Below are positions 1 through 5,571 of a DNA stretch of 17,901 nucleotides, in pieces. The stretch covers positions 1-17,901 of the forward strand of contig CAJTQM010000024.1 in NCBI GenBank assembly GCA_910578255.1. The letters are read 5' to 3'. Source of the DNA: an uncultured Oscillospiraceae bacterium (GTDB lineage Bacteria; Bacillota; Clostridia; Oscillospirales; Ruminococcaceae). The notes below the pieces were generated by a model that saw only the letters and a program-made list of their open reading frames with translations, did not search any database and had not been told where the DNA came from. Numbering within the stretch: the first letter of the stretch is position 1; the number at the start of each line of letters is the position of its first letter. Position numbers and translations under genes: made by a program.

Positions 1-1
1 G

Positions 2-439
2 CTCGACTCAAACCGGAAGCGCCAGCGGAACATATTGGACGCCATCGAGGAGGGCACTGGGGCCCGGGGCCTTGCCGGTCGCCTGGCGGAGCTGGAAGCC
101 GAAGAGGAGGAGCTGCTCGTGGAGATCGAGCGGGCAGAAATGAAAAAGCCCCGGCTCACCAGTGAGGCGGTCGGGGCTTGGCTTCGTTCGTTCAGAAATG
201 GGGATACAAAAGACGCCGCCTTCCGGCAGCGTCTCGTTGACACGTTCATCGCCCGGATCGAGGTCAGAAACGGCCAGGCGATGATCTTCTACAACATACA
301 AGAAAAAGGACCGCACTCAAAAGTTCGAGTACGGTCCGAATGGTGGAGGCGAGGAGAATCGAACTCCTGTCCGAAAACTTATTCACATAGGCATCTCCGA
401 GTGCAGTTTGTCCTTAACATTCCCTCATCCAGACGCTGA
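2..439 (+). CDS. large serine recombinase, C-terminal fragment (5' end outside window)
   Basis: The open frame is already open at base 2, so this is the 3' part of a gene that begins left of the window. The internal TTG at 35 has no ribosome site and is not taken as a start. The protein shows a Glu-rich coiled-coil stretch (ELEAEEEELLVEIERAE), then a basic helical part and the terminal signature LVDTFIARIEVRNGQAMIFYNI. That signature is typical of the C-terminal region of large serine recombinases (phage or conjugative-element site-specific integrases). The catalytic resolvase domain is not in the window. The frame does not stop after FYNI. It runs through the tmRNA terminator and about 100 bases into the antisense of the tmRNA, adding a tail of the kind RRGESNSCPKT, which is translated antisense tmRNA. 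It is the only plus-strand gene in the window. The family call is good; whether the last 40 residues are functional is unknown. Confidence 0.8.
   Translation, partial: LDSNRKRQRNILDAIEEGTGARGLAGRLAELEAEEEELLVEIERAEMKKPRLTSEAVGAWLRSFRNGDTKDAAFRQRLVDTFIARIEVRNGQAMIFYNIQEKGPHSKVRVRSEWWRRGESNSCPKTYSHRHLRVQFVLNIPSSRR
301..337 (-). terminator. Rho-independent terminator of ssrA (tmRNA)
   Basis: Read on the minus strand this is a hairpin with arms GGACCG and CGGTCC, an inner ACTC/GAGT pair, and the run TTTTTCTT directly after it. It begins 3 bases past the encoded CCA end of tmRNA. The plus strand has no T-run after the hairpin, so it works only for tmRNA transcription. The same bases encode part of the recombinase tail on the plus strand. 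Confidence 0.88.
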
Positions 440-687
440 CAAACAAGCAAAAGGACTTGGTATCCTCCTATACATCATCCGCGCGGGAGGCGCCTTGCGG
501 TGACGTTCACCACTCATCGACGCCCAATCCGGGTCCGTGGTCCTACCCGGTTGGACGGCTGCTTAATTAAGCAGCAAAGGCAACGTTATTGTTGTCGTTT
601 AATTTTAAAGTGTCAGGTTTTTAAGAGGTCCTGCGCCTCTACTCGCTTCCTATGCTTCAAAATCCCCGTCGAGACCATTACGCCCCC
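341..687 (-). ncRNA. ssrA: transfer-messenger RNA (tmRNA)
   Basis: tmRNA rescues ribosomes stalled on broken mRNA and adds a degradation tag, working with SmpB. The 5' end reads GGGGGCGTAATGGTCTCGAC and the 3' end is a T-arm (GGAGTTCGATTCTCC) followed by CGCCTCCACCA. The first seven bases GGGGGCG pair with CGCCTCC, with one G-U, to make the acceptor stem, and CCA is encoded. The tag frame ends NDNNNVAFAA and stops at TAA (minus strand, 569-567). The hydrophobic AFAA end is of the kind recognised by ClpXP-type proteases. Length is about 347 nt, normal for one-piece bacterial tmRNA. The codon aligned with the usual resume codon is TTA rather than GCA. No clear promoter is seen in the 5 bases after smpB, so it is probably co-transcribed with smpB and trimmed, or driven from within smpB. 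Confidence 0.95.
561..608 (-). other. tmRNA tag-peptide reading frame
   Basis: On the minus strand the codons AAC GAC AAC AAT AAC, then GTT GCC TTT GCT GCT TAA, encode NDNNNVAFAA and stop. The part NDNNNVAFAA matches the general pattern of bacterial tags (polar start, hydrophobic end in AA). The two codons before AAC are AAA and TTA, so the exact resume codon cannot be fixed from sequence alone. By alignment with the E. coli GCA-AAC-GAC it would be TTA. Confidence 0.75.
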
Positions 688-692
688 ATGTT

Positions 693-1154
693 TTAACGAT
701 TTCTTTCCTTTAACGCCCGCTCAACGTCCCGCTTCGCGGCCCTTGCCGCCAAATCCTCCCGCTTGTCATAGCGCTTTTTTCCCCGGCAAAGGCCCACCTG
801 GACCTTGACGCGGGAACCTTTAAAATACAGCGAAATGGGGATGAGCGTCAGGCCCTGGGTTTTCAGCTGCCCGTAAAGCTTTAAAATTTCCTTTTTGTGC
901 ATCAGCAAACGTCTGGGCCGCACCGGATCGCGGTTAAAAATGTTCCCCTGCTCATAGGGACTGATGTGCATACGAACATAAAGTTCTCCATCCTTGATTT
1001 CGCACCAGCTGTCCTTGAGATTCGCCTTTCCCGCCCGCAGGGACTTAACCTCCGTCCCGAACAACTCAATACCCGCCTCGTAGGATTCGAGGATAAAATA
1101 GTCATGGCGCGCCTGACGATTTTGCACAATCGTTTTTGTGTTGGCCTTTTCCAT
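693..1154 (-). CDS. smpB: SsrA-binding protein SmpB
   Basis: SmpB binds the tRNA-like part of tmRNA and escorts it to stalled ribosomes in trans-translation. The 153-residue protein has the family's normal length. It shows the conserved N-terminal RQARHDYFILESYEAGIEL, the central GTEVKSLRAGKANLKDSW, the HISPYEQGN segment, and a basic C-terminal tail (GKKRYDKRE, then an Arg/Lys-rich helix) that enters the mRNA channel. The ATG at 1154 follows AAGGAG at a good distance. Its stop at 693 lies only 5 bases before the mature 5' end of tmRNA, so the two partners are encoded back to back. A strong sigma-A promoter lies about 30 bases upstream. Confidence is very high. Confidence 0.97.
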   Translation of the reverse strand: MEKANTKTIVQNRQARHDYFILESYEAGIELFGTEVKSLRAGKANLKDSWCEIKDGELYVRMHISPYEQGNIFNRDPVRPRRLLMHKKEILKLYGQLKTQGLTLIPISLYFKGSRVKVQVGLCRGKKRYDKREDLAARAAKRDVERALKERNR

Positions 1155-1184
1155 CTCATCCTCTCCTTCTCACGGTACAGATTT

Positions 1185-1213
1185 ATTGTACCATTTCTCC
1201 CGCTTTTCGTCAA
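1185..1213 (-). promoter_or_regulatory. sigma-A promoter of smpB-ssrA
   Basis: Minus strand: -35 TTGACG (1213-1208), 17-base spacer, -10 TACAAT (1190-1185), with expected start near 1178. This leaves a leader of about 25 bases before the smpB ATG. An inverted repeat GGTACA-7-TGTACC (1174-1192) covers the -10 box and could be an operator or a leader hairpin. Confidence 0.82.
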
Positions 1214-1333
1214 CGGCGGGGATTCGCCGGCTTTCGTCCAAAAGCGGCAATTGGGCGGACTTTTCCCTCTTTAACGGGCAAATCCCTTTTTTTGCGCGGC
1301 GACTATCCAGGGCAACGCCAGTTGAAGACCCGT

Positions 1334-1933
1334 TTAAATCTCCTGGCGGCCCTCCAACGCGCGGTAAAGGGTCACCTCGTCGGCATATTCCAGGTTACTG
1401 CCCACCGGGATACCGTAGGCCAGCCGCGTGACCTTCACCCCCAAGGGCTTGATCAGCCGGGAAAGATACATGGCGGTGGCCTCTCCCTCCACGGTGGGGT
1501 TGGTCGCCATCACAATTTCGCGGATCTTTTCCTGCCCGATTCGCTGAAGCAGTTCCTTTATGTACAGCTGATCCGGGCCCACCCCGTCCATGGGGGAAAT
1601 CAGCCCGTGCAAAACGTGATACAGGCCGTTGTATTCCTTTGTCCGCTCAAAAGCCAGCACATCCCTGGGACCTTCCACAACGCAGATGATGCCCTTGTCT
1701 CGAGATTCGTCCCGGCAGATGGGACACAGTTCACTGTCAGTCAAATTCTGGCAGACTTTGCAATGCTTAATCTTTTCCTGTGCCTCCACAATGCAGTTGG
1801 CGAAATCCAGCGCCTTTTCCCGCGGCAGGTTCAATACATAAAAGGCCAGCCGCTGGGCGGACTTTTTTCCGATTCCGGGAAGCCGCTCAAAATGCTCGAT
1901 CAGCCGGGTCAGCGGCAAAACATTGTATTCCAT
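1334..1933 (-). CDS. recR: recombination mediator protein RecR
   Basis: RecR works with RecO (and RecF) to load RecA on gapped DNA during repair. The 199 residues match the usual length. Domains in order: a helix-hairpin-helix at about 10-30 with LPGIGKKSAQRLA; a four-cysteine zinc finger, C58, C61, C70 and C73; a Toprim domain from about residue 80 with VVEGPRDVLAFE; and the C-terminal part with ATNPTVEGEATA and RLAYGIPVGSNLEYAD. The ATG at 1933 is 5 bases after the ybaB stop, so the two are translationally close. It is the last gene of the dnaX-ybaB-recR group, a common bacterial order. No convincing terminator is seen between recR and the smpB promoter. Confidence 0.97.
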   Translation of the reverse strand: MEYNVLPLTRLIEHFERLPGIGKKSAQRLAFYVLNLPREKALDFANCIVEAQEKIKHCKVCQNLTDSELCPICRDESRDKGIICVVEGPRDVLAFERTKEYNGLYHVLHGLISPMDGVGPDQLYIKELLQRIGQEKIREIVMATNPTVEGEATAMYLSRLIKPLGVKVTRLAYGIPVGSNLEYADEVTLYRALEGRQEI

Positions 1934-1938
1934 ACCGC

Positions 1939-2289
1939 TTAAAACAGCCCGGGCACGCTCATGCCGCCTGAGATTTTCTCCATTTCCGCATTGGACTCCT
2001 CTTCAATTTCCCGGATCGCCGCGTTGACGGCGGAGATTACCAGATCCTGCAACATCTCCACATCCTCCGGATCCACTACTTCCGGCTGGATGGTCAGGGA
2101 CTTAAGTTCTTTTTTCCCGCTCATGACCAGCGAAACCGCGCCGCCGCCCACGCTCACCGTGTGCTCCTTTTCCTCCAACTCGGCCTGGACGCGGGCGATC
2201 TCTGCCTGCATTTTCTGCGCCTGCTTAAGCATCCCCTGCATATTGCTGGCAGCGCCGCCGCCATATCCCTGTGGTAATCTTGCTTTCAT
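1939..2289 (-). CDS. ybaB: YbaB/EbfC family nucleoid-associated protein
   Basis: Proteins of this family are small dimeric DNA-binding proteins, nearly always encoded between dnaX and recR. The 116-residue protein begins with a Gly-rich stretch, then a coiled-coil helix (MQGMLKQAQKMQAEIARVQAEL), then the conserved VSVGGGAVSLVMSGKKELKSL strands and a C-terminal helix ending ISGGMSVPGLF. It is slightly longer than usual (about 100-107) because of the N-terminal extension. The ATG at 2289 follows GAAGG at a short distance and GAAAGGAAT farther up. A later ATG at the MQGMLKQAQ segment is a less likely alternative start. The identity is firm from sequence and position; its exact role in DNA transactions is unresolved in the family. 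Confidence 0.94.
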   Translation of the reverse strand: MKARLPQGYGGGAASNMQGMLKQAQKMQAEIARVQAELEEKEHTVSVGGGAVSLVMSGKKELKSLTIQPEVVDPEDVEMLQDLVISAVNAAIREIEEESNAEMEKISGGMSVPGLF

Positions 2290-2350
2290 GTTACCTTCAT
2301 TCCTTTCATCTTTCTTGCTTGATCTATTCTGGACATCTGCTCCGGCGGAC

Positions 2351-3931
2351 TTATTTTTCCTCCACCGGGATTCCCAGTTCTTTGGCCGCGTCCAGCAGTG
2401 TCTCCAACGGATCTTTTTTCGCCGGCGGCGGTTCCTGGGCCCGGTAGGGCCCCAAACGATACCGCTTTCCGGTCTGCGCCAGCAAAGCGTCGCGCAAAGA
2501 ATCCTTTGCGAATTCGTTTTCCCGGATCAATTTGAAAAACAGTTCGTTTTTGGCGTCGATCAGCATCAGATCCCCCTTTTCATACGCGTCAGAGGTTTTT
2601 AACGCTGCGAATAACGGCGGATTGGTTTTTAACAGTCGGCCCAGCACCTCCTGCCATTGGCCAAACGGCCGCGCGTCGGAAAGAATCGTGCTTTCCTGCG
2701 GCTGCGGCGCCGACGGCGCCGCACTTTTTTGGCGGGCCGACTTTTCCTGTTTTGTTTTTTCCTCGGCGGCCGGCAGAACCGCCGTCCCCTTTCTCACCGC
2801 CGCCTCCAGTGCCTCCAGCCTAGTCAAAACCGCCTCGATGGAACCATCCATCGCCGGATTGCAGATGCGAACCGCCGACATTTCCAACTCGGTACGCCGG
2901 TTGGCGGTTTTGGTCATCCGATTCTGGGTTTCCTGCAAAACCGACATGATGTATAAAATCTGCGAAAGCGGCATCGAGTCCGCCAGCGGCCGCATATTTT
3001 CGATTTCCTCCGGCAGGGCCACAATCAGCCGCTGGGGCTGATCCACCGTTTTTAACAGCATCAAATCACGGTAAAAGGCCACCAGATCGCCGCACAAACG
3101 CTCCATATCCACCGACTTTTCGTGCAGCGCGCCAATCTGCTCCATGCACGAGGCGGTATCCTTCTCCAGGAAAGCTTTGGACAATTCCAACAGGTGCCCG
3201 GATCCCGCCAGTCCCGCCGCCTGGGCCACCACCTGGGCCGTAACCGCGCCGCCATAGGAGATGCATAAATCCAACAGAGAAATTGCGTCCCGCATGCCGC
3301 CGTCGGCCAACTTGCCGATGAGCAACGCGGCGTTGTGATCCAACGAAACCTTTTCCTTTTCGGCGATTTTTTCCAGGTATCCCCCGATGTCTTCGCTGCC
3401 GATGCGTCGAAAATCAAACCGCTGGCAGCGGGAAAGAATGGTGGCCGGGACCTTGTGGGCCTCGGTGGTCGCCAGAATAAACAGCACATGGGCCGGCGGC
3501 TCCTCCATAATCTTTAAAAGCGCGTTGAACGCGCCGGTGCTGAGCATGTGGGTCTCGTCGATAATATACACCCGGCGCTGGACCTGCCCCGGGGCAAAAT
3601 ACGCGTCCTCACGCAGCTGGCGGATGTTGTCAACGCCATTGTTGCTGGCCGCGTCAATTTCCAGCACATCCATGATCGTGCCTTCGTCAATGCCTCGGCA
3701 GATTTCGCATTCCCCGCAGGGGTTCCCATCCCGGGTATTCGGGCAGTTGACCGCTTTTGCCAAGATTTTAGAGCAGGTGGTCTTACCGGTCCCGCGCGAG
3801 CCGGTGAAAAGGTAGGCGTGAGCCGTTTTCCCCGCCCTCACCTCGTTTTGCAAAGTACGGGTGATGTGCGGCTGCCCTACCACATCGTCAAAAGTTTTAG
3901 GCCGGTATTTTCGATACAGCGCCTGATACAA
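2351..3931 (-). CDS. dnaX: DNA polymerase III subunit gamma/tau
   Basis: DnaX is the ATPase of the clamp loader that places the sliding clamp on DNA. I chose the TTG at 3931 as the start. It follows AAAGGAGC at a good distance and gives MYQALYRKYRPKTFDDVVGQ, the normal start of the family. The frame extends 11 codons further up to a GTG at 3964 with no ribosome site. Features of the 526-residue protein: Walker A GSRGTGKT at 44-51; four zinc cysteines C63, C72, C75 and C78; Walker B IIDETH with a DExH box at 125-128; sensor SRC at 167-169; a Pro/Ala/Lys linker near 390; and a C-terminal tau-like domain. A run of six A lies only near the very C-terminus, so no gamma-producing frameshift is supported. 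It follows the SRP RNA and precedes ybaB and recR. Confidence 0.97.
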   Translation of the reverse strand: MYQALYRKYRPKTFDDVVGQPHITRTLQNEVRAGKTAHAYLFTGSRGTGKTTCSKILAKAVNCPNTRDGNPCGECEICRGIDEGTIMDVLEIDAASNNGVDNIRQLREDAYFAPGQVQRRVYIIDETHMLSTGAFNALLKIMEEPPAHVLFILATTEAHKVPATILSRCQRFDFRRIGSEDIGGYLEKIAEKEKVSLDHNAALLIGKLADGGMRDAISLLDLCISYGGAVTAQVVAQAAGLAGSGHLLELSKAFLEKDTASCMEQIGALHEKSVDMERLCGDLVAFYRDLMLLKTVDQPQRLIVALPEEIENMRPLADSMPLSQILYIMSVLQETQNRMTKTANRRTELEMSAVRICNPAMDGSIEAVLTRLEALEAAVRKGTAVLPAAEEKTKQEKSARQKSAAPSAPQPQESTILSDARPFGQWQEVLGRLLKTNPPLFAALKTSDAYEKGDLMLIDAKNELFFKLIRENEFAKDSLRDALLAQTGKRYRLGPYRAQEPPPAKKDPLETLLDAAKELGIPVEEK

Positions 3932-3964
3932 GCTTTTCCCGCTCCTTTCCGCCCGCAGATACAC

Positions 3965-4131
3965 AAAACAGACAGGGCACCGGTTTTCTCATAAGGATAT
4001 ACAGGTTGACTGCGGCGCACAAAAACAGCCGCTTAATGCTGCTCGGTTCCCCGCCTGACATGGTTCACAGCGCCTTGTCGCACAGGACCCGCATACCCTC
4101 ATGACAGAATCGGTATCATCCTGTCTGTTTT
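3965..4131 (-). repeat. 12-bp perfect inverted repeat enclosing the SRP RNA (probable precursor stalk)
   Basis: The minus-strand arm AAAACAGACAGG (4131-4120) is exactly complementary to CCTGTCTGTTTT (3976-3965). The arms lie on either side of the SRP RNA core and would close a long base stem around it. B. subtilis scRNA is known to be cut from a longer precursor by RNase III; a similar role here is inference. The downstream arm ends in TTTTGTGT, so it could also help terminate. Confidence 0.7.
3990..4103 (-). ncRNA. ffs: signal recognition particle RNA (4.5S/scRNA type)
   Basis: This RNA forms the particle with Ffh that brings membrane proteins to the translocon. The diagnostic helix-8 tip reads ATGTCAGG-CGG-GGAA-CCG-AGCAGCAT on the minus strand: a GGAA tetraloop closed by CGG/CCG, with the conserved symmetric-loop bases on both sides. 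The flanks GGGTCCTGTGCGACA, TGAACC and TGTGCGCCGCAG closely resemble the S domain of the B. subtilis scRNA. Terminal pairing CATGAGGGTATG with TATATCCTTATG sets ends near 4103 and 3990, about 114 nt. No Alu domain is apparent, so it is the short form, although many Firmicutes have the long form. It sits just upstream of dnaX, as in Bacillus. The mature ends are estimates; a larger RNA bounded by the outer 12-bp repeat is possible. Confidence 0.88.
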
Positions 4132-4174
4132 TTCTTTTCCGCAGAACCGACAAAATCGCTGCGGCCACGTTGCT

Positions 4175-4203
4175 ATTATACTGTATTTTTTTCTGTTTGA
4201 CAA
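4175..4203 (-). promoter_or_regulatory. sigma-A promoter of the SRP RNA (and probably dnaX-ybaB-recR)
   Basis: Minus strand: -35 TTGTCA (4203-4198), 17-base spacer, perfect -10 TATAAT (4180-4175), with start near 4168. This leaves about 37 bases before the stalk repeat, which hold a small CCGCAG/CTGCGG hairpin. No other promoter is evident before dnaX. Confidence 0.88.
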
Positions 4204-4232
4204 TAGCCTGAAGCGGAAAAAATCTGGTTACC

Positions 4233-4442
4233 CTATCCTTGTGCCACCTCAAAGCCCATATCGCAAATCCGGTCCGCCAGATCTGCCCGCTCCAGTTCGG
4301 TACCGCAGACGGTCAATTGATTTTTCTCCCGGTTAAAATCAACGGTATCGACCCCGCTGATTCCATAAAGCTTTTCCCGGATTCTCTCCTGCGCGTCCTG
4401 GGCCGAAAGGCCGGTTATGGTAAAAACAATGCGGTTTTCCAT
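4233..4442 (-). CDS. small HMA-like (heavy-metal-associated fold) protein lacking the CxxC site
   Basis: The 69-residue protein has the size and alternating strand-helix pattern of a CopZ-like HMA domain: a first strand NRIVFTITGL, then a helix AQERIREKLYGI, then GVDTVDFNREKNQLTV as the central strands, and a second helix DLADRICDMGF with the FEV end. The usual metal motif MxCxxC after the first strand is replaced by ITGLSAQ, so copper binding at that site is not expected. Cysteines exist at 46 and 60 but are not in the normal place. The ATG at 4442 has an excellent ribosome site, AAGGAGATGAT. It lies alone between the degV terminator and the SRP promoter; its own promoter is not clear. Fold assignment is by pattern, and function is unknown. 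Confidence 0.7.
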   Translation of the reverse strand: MENRIVFTITGLSAQDAQERIREKLYGISGVDTVDFNREKNQLTVCGTELERADLADRICDMGFEVAQG

Positions 4443-4492
4443 CAGATCATCTCCTTTTTTAAAGTATTCCCCAAAAAGAAATTCCTATCCCC

Positions 4493-4533
4493 AAAATAGA
4501 AAAAGCGCGGGACACATCCATTGCATCCCGCGC
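4493..4533 (-). terminator. Rho-independent terminator after degV
   Basis: On the minus strand, arms GCGCGGGA (4533-4526) and TCCCGCGC (4512-4505) form a perfect 8-bp stem with a 13-base loop, followed by TTTTTCTATTTT. It starts 21 bases after the degV stop. Confidence 0.92.
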
Positions 4534-4554
4534 CAAAATTTTCAAACAGCGGCT

Positions 4555-5427
4555 CTACCGTCTCTCTCCCAAAAAGAACAACGCAACCGTACCCGGACCC
4601 GAATGGGCGCCGATGGTCGGGCCCACAAAATGGATCAAATGCTTTTGAATGCCGAATCGTTTCTGCACCTCGGACGCCACAAATTTTGCGTCCTCCAGAC
4701 AGTCGCCATGACTTACAAAAAAGATTTCGTTGTGATAAGAACCGATACGCTCCTCCATCATGTTGACAAGGCCAAGCAGCGACTGCTTTCTTCCCCGAAC
4801 CTTTCCCAGCGGGATCAGCTTGCCCGCGTCGTCCACATGCAAAAGGGGCTTGATATTCAAAACCGTGCCCAGCACTGCGGCTGTTTTGGAAACGCGACCG
4901 CCCCGGTACAGATGGTTTAGATCGTCTACCGTAAACATGTGGCACAGATGCAGCTTGTTTTCCTCCACCCAAGAGACGATTTCGTCCAGCGACCGGCCTT
5001 TTTCCTTCATGGTCACCGCATAGTGGGTCAGCAGGCCCTGACCCAAAGAAGCGCACAGCGTATCCACAACAACCACCCGCAGGTCCGGATACAACTCCTT
5101 GAGTTCCTCCGCCGCGATCAGCGCGCTGTTGTAGCTGCCGCTTAAACCGGAAGAAAACGCCAGGTACAGTACCTCTACGCCGTTTTTGAGATATTCCTCG
5201 AAATACGCTCTGGCCTTTTCCGGATTGACCTGCATAGTCTTTACATCGGCTCCGGCGCGCATCTGATCGTAAAACGCGTGCTCGTCAATCACGTCCTGGT
5301 CCGCGCAGAAGGTTTTTCCATCCACCGAAAAACTCAGGCACAAACGGCCCAAGCCGTGATTTTTCAGGTATTCCTCCGGAAAATCCGCATTGGTATCGGT
5401 AACGATCACAAATTTTTTCTCTTCCAA
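4555..5427 (-). CDS. DegV family protein (FakB-like fatty-acid-binding protein)
   Basis: DegV/FakB proteins bind a fatty acid and present it to a kinase partner (FakA) to make acyl phosphate for phospholipids. The chosen start is TTG at 5427, preceded by GAGGAG at about 9 bases, giving MEEKKFVIVTDTNADFPEEY and 290 residues, the normal size. The open frame continues 21 codons upward, but that stretch falls in the folded leader and has no family features. Motifs: the N-terminal VTDTNADFP; the ligand-contact segment FSSGLSGSYNSA; VVDTLCASLGQGLL; the turn LYRGGRVSKTAAVLG; and the C-terminal VSHGDCLEDA and GPTIGAHSGPG. A promoter lies about 130 bases upstream and a terminator follows, so it is a single-gene unit. 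No fakA is in the window, so the kinase partner must be elsewhere. Confidence 0.93.
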   Translation of the reverse strand: MEEKKFVIVTDTNADFPEEYLKNHGLGRLCLSFSVDGKTFCADQDVIDEHAFYDQMRAGADVKTMQVNPEKARAYFEEYLKNGVEVLYLAFSSGLSGSYNSALIAAEELKELYPDLRVVVVDTLCASLGQGLLTHYAVTMKEKGRSLDEIVSWVEENKLHLCHMFTVDDLNHLYRGGRVSKTAAVLGTVLNIKPLLHVDDAGKLIPLGKVRGRKQSLLGLVNMMEERIGSYHNEIFFVSHGDCLEDAKFVASEVQKRFGIQKHLIHFVGPTIGAHSGPGTVALFFLGERR

Positions 5428-5461
5428 TCTATGATTCTCCTCACTGTCTAGTTTTTCCGTT

Positions 5462-5522
5462 CGCGCCGCCCAAAGCCGCTTGGGACGCAATCGGCCGGCC
5501 GCCCCAAAAACAGGGCGCGCCC
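5462..5522 (-). promoter_or_regulatory. GC-rich folded leader of degV
   Basis: Between the degV promoter and start lie three nested symmetric elements: palindrome GGGCGCGCCC (5513-5522) followed on the minus strand by TGTTTTTGG, palindrome GGCCGGCC (5493-5500), and hairpin CCCAA/TTGGG (5469-5484). CGCGCC at 5520-5515 can also pair with GGCGCG at 5467-5462 on the minus-strand RNA to close the whole structure. It could be an attenuator or the tail of the PBP transcription unit. It matches no riboswitch I recognise. Confidence 0.45.
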
Positions 5523-5536
5523 GTTATTCTTTTTTT

Positions 5537-5565
5537 ATGATACCATATTTTTCTTCCGGATTCAA
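5537..5565 (-). promoter_or_regulatory. sigma-A promoter of degV
   Basis: Minus strand: -35 TTGAAT (5565-5560), 17-base spacer, -10 TATCAT (5542-5537), with start near 5530. It begins just 7 bases after the stop codon of the PBP gene and precedes a leader of about 100 bases. Confidence 0.75.
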
Positions 5566-5571
5566 CTGCTT

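Noticed and set aside
500..808. Plus-strand open frame of 102 codons
   Set aside because: It lies across the antisense of tmRNA and smpB, both of which are firm minus-strand calls. It has no ribosome site and no family signal.
1214..1333. Terminator between recR and smpB
   Set aside because: Short GC-rich repeats (CGGCG/CGCCG) and T- or A-runs occur but never as a stem followed by a T-run on the minus strand.
1136..1942. Plus-strand open frame of 268 codons
   Set aside because: It is the antisense shadow of recR, including its zinc finger and Toprim regions; the composition follows the recR codons.
2351..2450. Programmed frameshift in dnaX for a gamma form
   Set aside because: Only a six-A run exists, about 25 codons before the end. 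A useful gamma product would require a shift much earlier with a hairpin and slippery AAAAAAG in the linker.
3989..4252. Minus-strand open frame of 87 codons over the SRP RNA
   Set aside because: The sequence is explained by the SRP RNA and its promoter. The predicted peptide has no family pattern and no ribosome site.
4442..5056. Minus-strand open frame of 204 codons inside degV
   Set aside because: It is another frame of the degV gene, which has full family motifs, and it would cross the terminator.
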